Shown piece after piece: positions 34,441 to 47,000 of a stretch of DNA of 64,000 bases. The stretch is from Syngnathus acus. Taxonomy: Eukaryota > Chordata > Actinopteri > Syngnathiformes > Syngnathidae. A model generated the notes under the pieces. That model was not told the DNA's origin, searched no databases, and saw only the letters and a list, made by a program, of their open reading frames with translations. The DNA lies in NCBI RefSeq assembly GCF_901709675.1, contig NC_051096.1:3499001-3563000 (forward strand), given 5' to 3'. The position numbers and the translations under genes are program-made. Numbering within the stretch: position 1 is the first letter of the stretch; each line of letters begins with the position of its first letter.

Positions 34441-36819
34441 AATAGAACTTTACAATAGACAAATAATAAATACCACTCTTACTATTCGCCAACAGTTTTA
34501 AAAAGCACCGGAAGAAACTGACCGTCAACATGGTATTTGTGACGTCATGGGAAAAATATCTATAGCAAGGGCTGATTATTTCAATATTGTACACACACAC
34601 ACACACACACACATGTGTGTGTGGGTTCGCGTCTACCTCAGAGGTGATGTACAGGCAACACAAGGCGTAGGTGGTCTCATGAAAAACGAATGCACCGCTG
34701 CTGATTCACACCGATTTAAGATGGCGGTTGAAGCGGAGGCGTCCCACTACAAAGCTAAAGTGCTGCTGAGTCGTCAGCGTGACTCCTCCAAAGGGGGGGG
34801 GATATGAGGACCCCGTGACTAACAAAACATTGCGTAATAGCCAAGCTGCCCCAAACACTCTTTAAAGCCATGTTTGCTAGCATGGACCAGAACGTCCTCG
34901 TTATGATGACACGTTAGCTTGTGAGCTACGTTTTGTATTTTAGTGGACTGATACTAATGGTTCAGGACAAACCTTGCTGTGCAACCATGTTTAAGGTTAT
35001 TCACTGTTAAATGGTTCGCCCCAGATAGATTTGGGGATTTTTAAGTGTGTTGCAGATATGTTTTGTCGTGGTCTGACCCGGTGAGCAAAAAGCATGTGCA
35101 CGCATCTGCAGCAAGCACAACGTATCCCCCGTCGCCTCGTTATCTCCTCCCGGGGCTTCTCTGTGATTTATTTACCCGCTTGGCAGAAGGGGGGGAATAA
35201 AAGGACAGAGGATAGGTAATGAGAGAGGGAAGAAAGGATGCAGCCAGGGTTGAAGGAGGAGTGTGGAGGTGATGATAACGCGCTGATGATAAGAGGAACA
35301 AGTCACAGTTGAAGTGAGAGGAGACTTTGAAAACAACACAAATCACAAAAGCAAAATCGGTACGCTTTGACACGCTGCAAACACGATGTGTCTAAAACTA
35401 GGTTCTCTGGAATGGAAAAATTCATTTCATAATAATTGCTGCTGCGTCACTGATGATGCTTTTCTGTATCAATATTTTACCAAGTCTATTTTTCTGGGAC
35501 ATTGCGACGCTTCCTTCTAGCGGCTTCGCTAGGCTAAAAGGTCAAGTTCGGGGCCTATCGAGGTTGCCAGAGCTGCTGCTAAATGAGCCTCCTTAATGTC
35601 AGAGAGGAGAAAAATGGGCAATCCCTCAATTTGGCAAGAAGCGGCCCGTGGCAGCAGGCCAGGTGATGGAGTGTGTGTACGCGCGCGTGTGTGTGTGTGT
35701 GTATGAGGCGACTTTAAGCTTCAGGAAACCTGGTGACCTTTTCTCTGTTTTCTGACGCGCTGACTCGATTGCCCTTTATGAAAATGCTAATAGAAACTAG
35801 CAAACTACAAAACAGGTCCTCGGAGAAGGCCTTCGGCGGGCGACGCCACGGAGGGTGGGCGCCCGCATCGCGTCAACTTTTGCGGCGGTGTGGCAAAAAA
35901 ACGTCTGCCGCCTACGCCTAAATGGTCTCTTTTTAAAGCACGCAACATCTGCAGGGCCAGATTGCAGTTTTACGGCCGCCGAATATACCCCGGATCCCCT
36001 CCCGAAGCCTTACGAGCGGCCCGTTTGAGCTCCGCATTAAAGGGCAACTCAATTATTTGCGCTTTTATTCATTGAAGGGGCCACAAAAGGTGTGCAAGGC
36101 GACGATAGGGCAGCCTCATTACCTTAATGGAAGACGGAGAGGCATGACCCCGCCTCCCTCCCTTGCGCAACCCTTAAATCAATAGTACGTTAGAGGACAT
36201 CGGACACTTAATTAGGTACACCTTCGACTTATAAATGTTCCAACGTATTTGTTTTACCATTGAACATGATTTATTTCCATTGAACATTATTATTATTTCC
36301 ATTGAACAATATTATAATACTTTTTTGTGAGCATATTTAGTTTTATTGTCAACCAAATAGCAATTTTATACTTCTTTAAATAAAAGCAAGCAATTAGTCA
36401 TTTTGATGCATTTTGATACAAATTACATTTGAATAGTTGTATTTGGTAATGAGACTAATTAACAAACATGCTGGTGTTGAATATGAAGGTCTTGGAAGGT
36501 TGCAGCGGAGTCGACAGAAAACTAGCACGCCGGTTATTCAACGAGCTAATTGGGTCACCGGAACGGTGGTCGTCCAGGCCAAGGGGGGGGGGCGGCGGTC
36601 TGTTAGGCGGTCTCGCCTGACACGGTGACCTCGTGGCGGCATCGCTCTGTGAGGTTTTGGGCTGTCGCCAAGCGACCGGTGACCCCGGCATCAGTCGGAC
36701 ATGATGGAAATCCCGAGTAGCCGGCGGGCAGACCATCTGGGCCCGCTGCCATGTGTCACTCTGATACTTGGCCTCAAAATAAATCAAGAGACTTCCAACA
36801 TCTGGGTCGATACTTTTTT

Positions 36820-36930
36820 ATTTATTCATTCATTCATTTGTTTATTTATGTATTTATTTATTTATTTTCTAATATACTTTTTATTGTTTTATATTATTTA
36901 TTATTATTTATTTATTATGTAGTTTTTTTT
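36820..36930. repeat. ATTT/ATTC-rich low-complexity tract
   Basis: TTTATTTATTCATTCATTCA and following ATTT-type tetranucleotide repeats with interruptions. Confidence 0.8.
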
Positions 36931-38210
36931 ATTATTTACATAACAGAGATACTTCAGTGGTTTTCTTCTCTTATTAAACGTATAGCAAGCTACGAATAAA
37001 ACGGAGTCATTAAAATCCAGTCCGGCTTTTGGCAACAGTAGCCATAGTCATAAAAATAAGAGTTAATAGTGCCTGAGCATACAATAACATGGCTGGAAGG
37101 AGACCAATCATAACTTGTTATGATCTGGCCGTCGTCATCTTGTTTTATTTTCCCTCGCGGTAAAACCCACCCAGGAAAAAAAAAAGAATCCCAGATTCAT
37201 CCAGCACGCTTGCTCCCCCATCTCAATTCTGACATTTTCTCCTTGTCCCTCGAGACCCCGGTCATCCGCCTGGACCGTACATCCTTTCATCCCAAAAATG
37301 CTCTCGTTCCTGTCGAGCAAAAAGTAAAAAGGTCACGCGCTCTATTATACCCAGGCAGACTCTCTTCTCGACCTAACATTTATGCGGGCCGTCCATCCGA
37401 GAGACGCTGCGGCTTTAGCGTTAGCGGCATATTAAAAAACGGATAGGTGAGTGTAAAGGATTAGCGTGGCTCGACCTCTCTATGAACACAAAAGGCTATC
37501 AGAGAAGGGGTCAAAGCTTAATCCTAATGTTCCGTGTTGCGGTCCACAATTCTTATTCTAGAGGTGCGACAGGCTGACTAATCCCAGGACTGATTCATCA
37601 GGCCACTTAGCACACCTCGTGCTATCATTTGAGGGATGACTGTTTGCCTCCTCTACTACTTGATGAGTCAGCAACATCAACAAGATAGGGAGAAAATAAC
37701 AGGTGGAATTGAGAAACATTTTTCTTTCGATAAGGTCTGGCTTGAAATGACAGAAAAAAAGTTGCAGTGGTAATTTGAAAGAAATCCCAATTGTCATATA
37801 CGATTTTTCATTTCCTGTCACATGTATTCAACTGAATAGTGACCCCCCCCGCCCCCCCCGAAGTTGCTTTCTCTAGTGCATTTCATCCCTCAAGAGCACT
37901 GTTCCTGATTGCCGAGCGGATGACATTATCCTCCGCTTGTATCATCACAATTAGATTAGCCATTTGCAACCGTGGGCTGGGTTAAGTGTGTGCGGCACTC
38001 GAGGGGACAAAATGATGGACGCACTGCACCCTCAGCTCAGGCCAGGACACTTAAAGGGCCCTCGTACACTTTCTAATGCATCCACGTCTTTGCCACTCCT
38101 CTTTGGACGTTTCTTTAACCTTGCCCTCTCCATTCGTGAACTTTTCCGTTTCTGCTGTGGCAGCAAACTAATCGCACGGCCGCCGGGTTCGCCGCGCCGT
38201 CAAGGGAGAG

Positions 38211-38478
38211 TGATGGGGATTTTTATTATTTACAATGGATTTTAGTGATTACCTGGAGACTCCTAAAGTTTTTTATTTTTAATTATTCATTTATTCTATT
38301 ATTTATTTATTTACTTATTTATTTATTTTATTGATTGAAGTGTGATGGGGATTTTTGTTCTTTACAATAGATTTTAGTGATGTTGTAACCTGGAGACTCC
38401 TAAAGTTTTTCTTTTGTTTTTTTTTAATTATTCATTTATTCTATTATTTATTTATTTATTTATTTATTTTATTGATTG
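38211..38478. repeat. tandem duplication, about 132-bp unit, two copies
   Basis: Both copies begin TGATGGGGATTTTT, contain ATTTTAGTGAT and ACCTGGAGACTCCTAAAGTT, and end in an ATTT-rich tract and TTTTATTGATTG. Copies start at 38211 and 38343 and differ by a few substitutions and indels. Confidence 0.85.
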
Positions 38479-40986
38479 TTTTGCTGACATTGCGTAGTAA
38501 TTTTGGCTCCACAAATGTGAGATTGTTATGCCACAGTTAGATCTGTTGAGTCTTTTCGAAATAAGCTCTTTTTTTGTTGTTGTAAAGCGAGTGAACCGCT
38601 GCACCATTGGCGAGTCATTCCATCATAGCGAGTGCAAAAAAAAATGCAGATGATGAAAGGGGGATGCCGCGTGAGACAGAAATACATTTTTACGCTCTTA
38701 TTTCAACACATGTTCATTTGTCACCATCTGTCCTGACTTCAAAAGCCCGCTGCCGCCGTTGTTATTTTTGCCACTTGAGTTTTTTTTTCCTTAATATATC
38801 AAATTTTTACATTCGGCGACAAATTCGCGGACGAATAGAAAAAAAGTCATTGTTTAGACATCCGGCTCAATCAAAAGCACGTTAAAAAAACAAAATTAGC
38901 TTCGTAAATGAAGAAAGAAAACCCGCAGAGGAGCTAAACATTCCCCCCCCCTTCATCAATTTTGCTTATGCAGAATGAATTTGGTCAGGGAATCAATAAG
39001 ATAGGAAGCGCTGAAACTGATTGATGACAACCAATTATCTATATCATAAACACGCCGCTCGTATTTATGAATTTGTCCCAATCAAAGGTAAAAGTTCATA
39101 GGAGGGGAAAGCTCGAGCATCCCAAGAACAAATGTCTTCAATAACTTATCACACCAGCATAGCTTTACCACTGCACAAAGCACACATCATAAATATGCAT
39201 CCGCCGGCCTCTTCTGCTTTTCGTCGGGTCCCGGAAACATATTAAATGTCACTCTCCATAATTTCATCTCGCTTTCATTGGCGCAGCGTGGCGCAAAAAA
39301 AGCAAGACATCATCAGTTTACGGGCAAACGGCGGAATGGGCTCCGTATATATTGTATTATATATATCTGTCACTATCCTCTATGGTCTGGGAGGGCGGAG
39401 AGAGAATGACAAATGTCAGCGTGCCACAAACGGAGGGAAGTAGGGATGATGCTGTGCTCTTCGTCGCCACGGCAACGGGCCTGGAGGACACCCGAAAGAT
39501 GCGGACGAAAACACTCGTGAGAGATAACTACGCGCTAGTTTACGTCTGCCCTCGGGGGGGGGGGGTCATCCGGGGTGCTAAGTGTACTCGGTAAACAAAA
39601 ACGCTGCAGCTCAGCCTCTGGCTCGTACGTGTCATGACTCGCCATGTGTCGTACAGCGCAACCTTGACTCATTGGTTTAATTCCCTCCATGGCCGAGGTC
39701 TTTGCTCAATTTACATAATGCATATCAATTTTTGTTCTTATTAAAAATGAAATACAGTCCCAAAGTCAACATCTCTCTCCGAGCTATGTTTGGCATAATA
39801 ATCACATGCTTGTGAGTCATTCTTCAATGTTCCTTTGGCTCACATTGACCAGGATGAGAATGTTTTGTTCCTGTGTTGTGGCCGCAGATGTTACCTCAAT
39901 GACGTTTCCGCAAAAAAAAAAAAAAAAAAAAAGACTATTCCGAGATAGGAACTTGACCGACCGAATCCAACCCAGACAGATGCTTCATGTTTGGAATTAA
40001 ACGAGATATTAATATGGCAAGGCTGATAGAGTGGTTTCAACCACCGGAGGCAGAATTAAACAGGTTAATTAAAGTCTCCCAATGCATCTTGCCTCCATTT
40101 CTATTTCGCAATTCCCCCCCCCCCCCCCCCCATTTACTAATAATTATAATAATCCAAACCTTAGTTAACCTTCAACCACTGTGTGCAGGATTGATGTTGA
40201 ATATTCAATTTTCTCAGCGATAAAAACATTTATTTATTTTTCTGACGACTATTCAGTGGAATCTATACACACCTTACTTTTCCAGCCTATTTATCATTTT
40301 GGCAGTAAAGTTTCAAAGCAAACCGAGAGTTGCGTCGACTGACGTTCCCATGGCGACCGGAGAATTTGACAAATACGGCCGTAAACAACCGACCCGACAT
40401 CGCTGCATGCGGGTAATGAAATGGAGCGAGCTGACAATTGAACACGGAGATCCGTGCTCCAGCTCCCGTTGAATCATTAATGCGGATCAAGATTGAGCTT
40501 CGCAGGCACACTGACAGGTTGCAACCCGGAGTAGCAACCGGGATACGTGAAGGGAAGGGGGAGGGGCACGTTTGTTAATTCCCAGGAATGGGAAATGATG
40601 AATTATTGCTTTTACGTCGCCATATTGCACAGTTAATTGAGGAGTGTTTGTTGTTAAGAAAGTAATGTCAGGGAAAGCCTACCAGAACATCTGAACTTTT
40701 AATCAGATGCGCTCAAAATTGTGACAAGTGTGTTCGTTCGTGCGTGAGACGGTGCGTGCGTGTGCGGGGAATGAACACGTGGGTGCATCGAGAGGGCGCG
40801 TCCGTGGCGGCGTGTGCGCGCACGCATCCAGCGAGTGGCGCTGCTGAATGAAAGAGAGGCAGTCAGCCAGACAGGAGGCAACCAGACAGGTAGCAGCTGT
40901 GTGAGCTCCTCCTCCAAACTCTCGCGCAATTTGTGCACCATTTAAAAAAAAAAAAAAAAAAGCACAAGTGGTGGCAAAGTGAAGAA

Positions 40987-41040
40987 ATGCGTCGTCGCGA
41001 TGGCGTTGGACTTGAACGTAACGTAACTCGGATGCGGTGA
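40987..41040 (+). promoter_or_regulatory. efna3: upstream ORFs in the efna3 leader
   Basis: ATG at 40987 opens a 17-codon frame ending TGA at 41040. A second ATG at 41000, in another frame, opens 8 codons ending TAA at 41026. If the transcript starts upstream, both lie in the 5' UTR 57-110 nt before the main ATG. The exact transcription start is unknown. Confidence 0.4.
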
Positions 41041-41096
41041 ACTATTGTGCAAAGTGTCCGACTGGTGGATTATTCCTTTTTTTTTTTTGATTGGCG

Positions 41097-44000
41097 ATGA
41101 TGACGATGGCTGTGGCGACGTTGTGCCTGAGCGTCCTGACGCTGGTGCTGTCCAACTTGGAGCCGTCCAGGGGCAGCAACCGGCACGCGGTCTACTGGAA
41201 CAGCTCCAACCTATTGTAAGTGCAGCTCCTTGAAATGATTGTAACACATTGTCTTGCCTGCATGGGCGGGTGCTGCGCTTTGTTTGTCACACTCGTACTC
41301 GTTTATTCACACTCTGCAACCTCGAGAGAGAACGTGAATTATTTTTTATTTTTTTTGCGCCCTTCTCCATATGGTGTGCAACCTATGGCGCATGGGCAAA
41401 TTTATGCCCACAGCATTTTTCAAACATCTTTGCAAACTCTTCTAAAAATCCTTCTAACAACAAATACTTATCTAATAATTACTTGCTTTGTTTCATCAAC
41501 TTTTACTGTTTCATAACCAAGCAATATTTGTCCATTAAGGTCTGGGCTCGGGCCACTTAGTGTCCCCCGAAGGTCCGATTGACCGCATAGTGGCGAAATC
41601 GATGCCTTTTGTCTCATTAGTCCGTCGCTGGTTGTCAAAATGTTTTATGTGCTCTCCTCACACAACCTCAACAAGCCCCCCCCTCCCTTTACTCGGCCCC
41701 TCCCGTCTATCTGGCTCCCATCACCGCATCCCGCGTGTCCATTTGTATTCGCCTCCTATCGCCAGCCTCTATCTCATACTTGCTTATTTTCTTGTTTGGG
41801 TTGTTTTCTCCCCCGCCTCGTCTCAAGCCAGACGGGCCCGTCCCTCTCAATTCCCCCTTCTTTTAATTTCCTGCTTCTCATTACCAAAAGCTCCATCTGC
41901 TGCCCGCCAACCCCCCCCAAACTACTCAGCTGGGACTACAAATACGGCAGATGATTCATATTAAGGATTGGCGGAAAGCTTTTTTGGCGGACCAGCGTTT
42001 ACGGGTTGTGGGAACTTTTCAAATGAGGAGGAAAATATGTCCCCAAAAGCCAAAGTGATGCTTTGTTGACGATATACCGGTAAATGTAAAGTGGGCGGAG
42101 TCATCATCCAATCAGAGCCCGCCTATAAATTCAAATTTTAAAATATAATCAAAATACATAATAATAGTAATAATGAAAAAAAATCTCTAAACAGAAAAAA
42201 GTCAATATAAAAAAAAATCTAATGAGATACAAAAAAATGGATACGGGATAAAAAATACCCTCAAATATTCAATCATTCATTTTATCAGTCGATTTTAATT
42301 CGCCGTTTAGTAGCATCGAGAATTGATGTTAGCTCGCTTAAGTGATCACGTTGATGAATTCAGGCGAGTGATAGCGACAGCTAAAATAATGCAAAAAGTG
42401 ACCCAGTTTGCAGGAAAAGCAGACAAATCCTACATCAGGGAACCGGCGTGGCCTTCACCATTTCAAAACGTGCGGCTCCTTTTCCCTTCCGAGATGCAAA
42501 CTCTTCGGACTTAATGTTTGAGCCTGCGGCGTAGCGCGCCAGCGCGGCGTTAGTGCAGATGGCTTCAGCACAGCTGCAAGAAATGAGATCAGTGCGAAAG
42601 CAAGCTGTGCGTGCCAACGTGGTGAAAATGGCTTTTTATGATAACGCGCAGCCGGGAATGACGAAAAGCTGCTTTGACGCGCCGTTGGCGTCGCTGTGTG
42701 CTCTTTTGATTTATTTCCGTCACCGAATTTCCACTTTGATGATTCTTGCAGGGTTTTTCTTGGCCCAAAATAAGGCGACGTTGGTACCTAGGTACATATA
42801 TGGCTTTGGTCCAACTGTAATCGCTTTGATTGGCGCCCAGGTCCGTCACCGGCCAGCTGTTTACAGATGTCGCCGCAAATGGTTGACGGAGGTGGGAAAA
42901 CACACATCTGCACACACATACACAGACACTAAATCACACACACAGGCAGGCCGGCCATTAAATCATCTCGCATCGGAGGCCATCTGCCAATTAGATGTGG
43001 AACATCTTGAGAGCATCTTGGGCCTCGCCTTTTTCCCCACGTGGCATTTCATGACCCCTCGCCAATTTAACCAAACCACATAACTAGCCTGTCAACCTAG
43101 CTTAAAGCTAATGCAAAATGTCACAAACGTGCTAACAAAGCTAGCGTTGATTTTTGCTACTGCATCTTATTGAGCAGATGTGACCATCTTCGTGTAGATA
43201 TTTATGCATGCTGCCCTCTAGTGGCCGAGATGCACACTAGAAGAAGCAATTATGCTATTATTATACATTTTGCTATTTTAGGACATGCCAAATCTTTCGC
43301 GACGTGTTGTCCTACTTGCCAAGTGTTTTTCTGCTGCGTGGGCTCATCGAGACATCGGTTCCCTGCCAGAAAAAGAACGTTCAATATCTCAGCACGGCGG
43401 CTGACGTAGAAAGAGGTAAAGTGCACGGGCAGCTTGTTTTTGTTTCTGAATGGTCTGGTCTAGGCAGGGATGAGTTGATCCGTGCTAATGCGGACACGGG
43501 GCCGGCTTATTCGTGTGCACCGGTACCCCGAGACAAAAGCGCAGAGCACACTTGGCTACCTGATTACATCGGTCCACCTGCAGCTCGGCCTCTTTTGTTC
43601 CCCCCGGTGTTCATTGGAGCGCGCCGCATCACTCAGCGAGGGCTACGCATTCAAGAGCAAGCGGAATTGCACTGATTGAATATTGTAAAGCGAGCTCCTT
43701 TTTCTTTGGATTTTTAAATTGAATTCTCCCTCGTCGGGATTACATTCCGCACTGTAACCTGATTAATGTCGGGGTGTTCTTGTTCTTCTTGGAGGTTTCA
43801 TCTGGCTTGTTTGTGTGGCTGCAAAGCCTTTTGTAACCGAGTTTGGAATGAGGACAAAAGCTCATCTGGCGAAATGGGAAGGTTTTTGCAAAAGAACCAT
43901 CCATCCATCCATCCATTTTCTGAACCGCTTAGTCCCCACGGGGGTCGCGGGAGCGCTGGAGCCTATCCCAGCCGTCATCGGGCAGTAGGCGGGGGACACC

Positions 44001-47000
44001 CTGAACCGGTTGCCAGCCAATCGCAGGGCAGCAAAAGAACCATTCTTACTGAATTCTGTGTTCTTTCAAAGGCCAAGGATTTGATCATGGAAATTCAGTT
44101 GAATCGCCATCCCCAGTTTTCTTTTGGGGCGCGGTAAAAGCATCAATAACGATTTACATGGATCGCAACGTTGTAAAAGGATAAGCGAATAAGCGTAAGT
44201 GCACGGCCCAACAAAAAAACAAAAAAAAAACACAACAAGGTTGCTTTGTGAGCCGGGATCGATGGAAGCGCATGATGTCCAAATGACGTTTTAATTTGAT
44301 TCCGTCCAAAATACCGCCGGCTTCGCCCCCGCATAATTATCGCCTTAGCTACAGCATGTGCAAATTGTTTTAATGCACCGCCAAAAAATAAATATTCCTC
44401 ATGAATTCTGACTCAATGACCAAATATGGGCACGTGCAGGAAAACTTTTGTTCTAGTCACAAGGGCGACTTCTGGCGTGCAGTAATTAGCTCGTATTTTA
44501 TTATAATTGAGATCCCGCTTCAGTTGAAGATGGAATGATATGAAAGCGCAAGCCACAAATGACAGAGAATAAATCTTTTTTTTCTTTTTTTAATCTTTTA
44601 TTTATTTATTTTCACAGTAGGCAATGCAGCACGACCTGGGCCGGGGCTGTTAGGAGTCCAGGAGCGTGGCGAGGACAATATTTCATCCAGCCCGAGGTTG
44701 TTGTTTATGGCGGTAAAAGCAAGTGTGACACACAAGATAGATTCCTCGTGTGAAAATTGCTCAAATACCCGCTGGTGTTGTTTCCACGGACGGAGCCTCT
44801 GGTGCCATTAAAGTACACATAGTAACACATCATTTCAACACAAAGATTGTAGATAATCTAATTGAAAAGCGGAAACTATACACATGCTCGTCGCATCAAC
44901 AACGCCGCAAAGACACCCGAACGCATCATTTGATTGTTCCACCCTTGCCCAAAAGGCATATTGATTAAAGTTTTGATTAGCCAGTCTGCTTCCGTGCACT
45001 CTTAAAGACAACTAATCAAGCTAATTAGTGTCTTTATGAGTTCTAATTAAGGAGGGCCGTGTCCGTATCGTCCGAGGCGGTCCGTTTCCGTCTGGCTAGT
45101 GAGGCCCTGTGGACGCGCATGGTGGTCCGCTTCATTGGTATTCGTTTACCCGCTCGTAATTCCCCTGCCGGACTTTCCCCATGCTGACTTGACAGAGCGG
45201 GTTAAACGGTGGGGGGAGTTCTCCATCACGACCAGATATCCAGTCCAATTAAGTCTAGATTTAATCAGAGCGCTGAATATGCAATCCGATGAGGTCGGCG
45301 GTGGACGGCCCGACGGCGACGTGCCGCGCCATCGCGATCCACCGCTATTCCTCCCAAACGTTTTTTCTTGCCCATCTTACGGTTTCACATCTTCTTCGTG
45401 GCCTGCAAGCAAAACGCAAACGGGTTCAACCTTGGCCGAGGTTCTGCTACTTATTGACACGGGCATAACGTGATTGCAAGTCATTGACATGCAAAGCGCT
45501 TGTGCAAGCACAGAAAGATCAGGAACCGAAAAAGTCCACAGAGACACTATTTGTTAATTACACTGCAAAACGATTTTTTTTTGCCCCTTTCTTACTATTA
45601 GCATTTGTGCACCGTCCCATCTCCCGGGATGAGTGTCATTCGGTCTTCTTCCGTCTCTGATCAGTCCACTTTAATTGGCTCTTGAGCTGGGAGAGAGGCT
45701 CTCCCTCGCTTGTTATTTCCAGGTGTAAATGAGAGCAGCCAAAAGAAAGGTTCACCCAGGAGAGCAAATCTCACACACACACTGAGGCAGAGTTTGGAGT
45801 GAGCGGTCAGATGCTTTTTGCAGGTCGTTACGAAAAGTGCTTGAGCGAATATCCTTATTTTAATTAAGTTGCGATTTTGTGTGAATAGTGTGTTTTTTTT
45901 TGAGGGTCTCTTAAAAAAAGTGCTAAAGTGCTATCTGGAAACAAAACTCGCTCCGTCGCTTTTCTGAGAGCCTCCACTCTATTCTCCTATCTTGCGTCCT
46001 TTTGTATTTGCAGAGACAAACAAACAGGAAATTGTGTTCATTTGTATGCAAATGCCTGTGTTTGTCCCCCAGGCCGAAGCTCGGAATTAAAAGTTTTAGC
46101 GTCCCATTAATTCCCAATTACGAGGCTCGATACCGACGTGGCGGGTGTCTGTCTGTCTCCCCGCCGTCCAAACCGCGTCCTAGGCCCGTTTACATCACCA
46201 TCTGCCAAACCCGAGTTGGAATTTGGGTGTAATCGGGTCCGCTAATTCGCAGATTGATCATGTGCGGCCTTTCCGCCACCCATCTTAATTATCCGAGATT
46301 TTTACATTGATTGATAACGGAGGATACTTCAGGAGACATGTGCAGTGGAGTGTTTTTTTTTTTTTTTTGAGTGACAGCTCGAAGCGAAGGCCGACTTATC
46401 TCCCATCTCGTTAAAATGTGCGTCAAAACGCACGACCTCGTCGATGACGTGCGGCCGCATGCTGACGGTCGAGCTAGTATGACAAATTAGCGGGCCGCGC
46501 TGTCAAAACTGATTTGTGTCGAGGACCTTGTCTTCATCATTTTGCTGATCTGGCACTAACGGGAGATTAATTCAGTCCTTTCCAAAAGCTATCGACTGGA
46601 ATGTTTGTTAGTGATATCACACCTATGGAAGATCGATGTTATAAAAATTAATAATTCATTTGGTCGGAGACGTCATTGAAATAATGATTAGAATGAAATT
46701 GAGCTTCTCTCGCATTAAGGCTTTGCCGCGTTTGTTTTTCAGCACACCAACAAAAACACATATGCGCCACTTATTTCATTGTTACGTACAATTGGCAATC
46801 ACGCTCCGCTCAAATCACACTGATTGCAAAAGCGCCATTAAAGAAAGGGAGGGGAAGAAAAATGCCAATAAACACATTCCATTTTTTTTATCATGTTAGA
46901 AACCCTTTCAAGTACAACCTGCTTGTTTTTCTTTCAACGTTCCATTCAATCAATGATTCAGGAAAATACATTTCTATACCAACATATTTGTGCTTGTAAA

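Larger units (their letters stand above)
21900..40700. other. gene-free interval between cks1b and efna3
   Basis: About 19 kb with no coding frame that shows a protein family, splice context or codon structure. It holds simple repeats (TA at 26329, G22 at 26660, G17 at 28083, GT at 33506, CA at 34590), a perfect-TIR MITE (26955), a 132-bp tandem duplication (38211), ATTT-rich tracts (36820-36930) and other dispersed repeats (34009, 34275). Long stretches between repeats are GC-moderate with clustered TAATTA cores, as in conserved non-coding elements, but conservation cannot be judged from one sequence. Confidence 0.6.

Noticed and set aside
42553-43083. 176-codon open frame in efna3 intron 1
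   Set aside because: No recognisable domain, it ends in CA-repeat sequence (HTSAHTYTDTKSHTQ), and it lacks splice or promoter context. Chance is likely.
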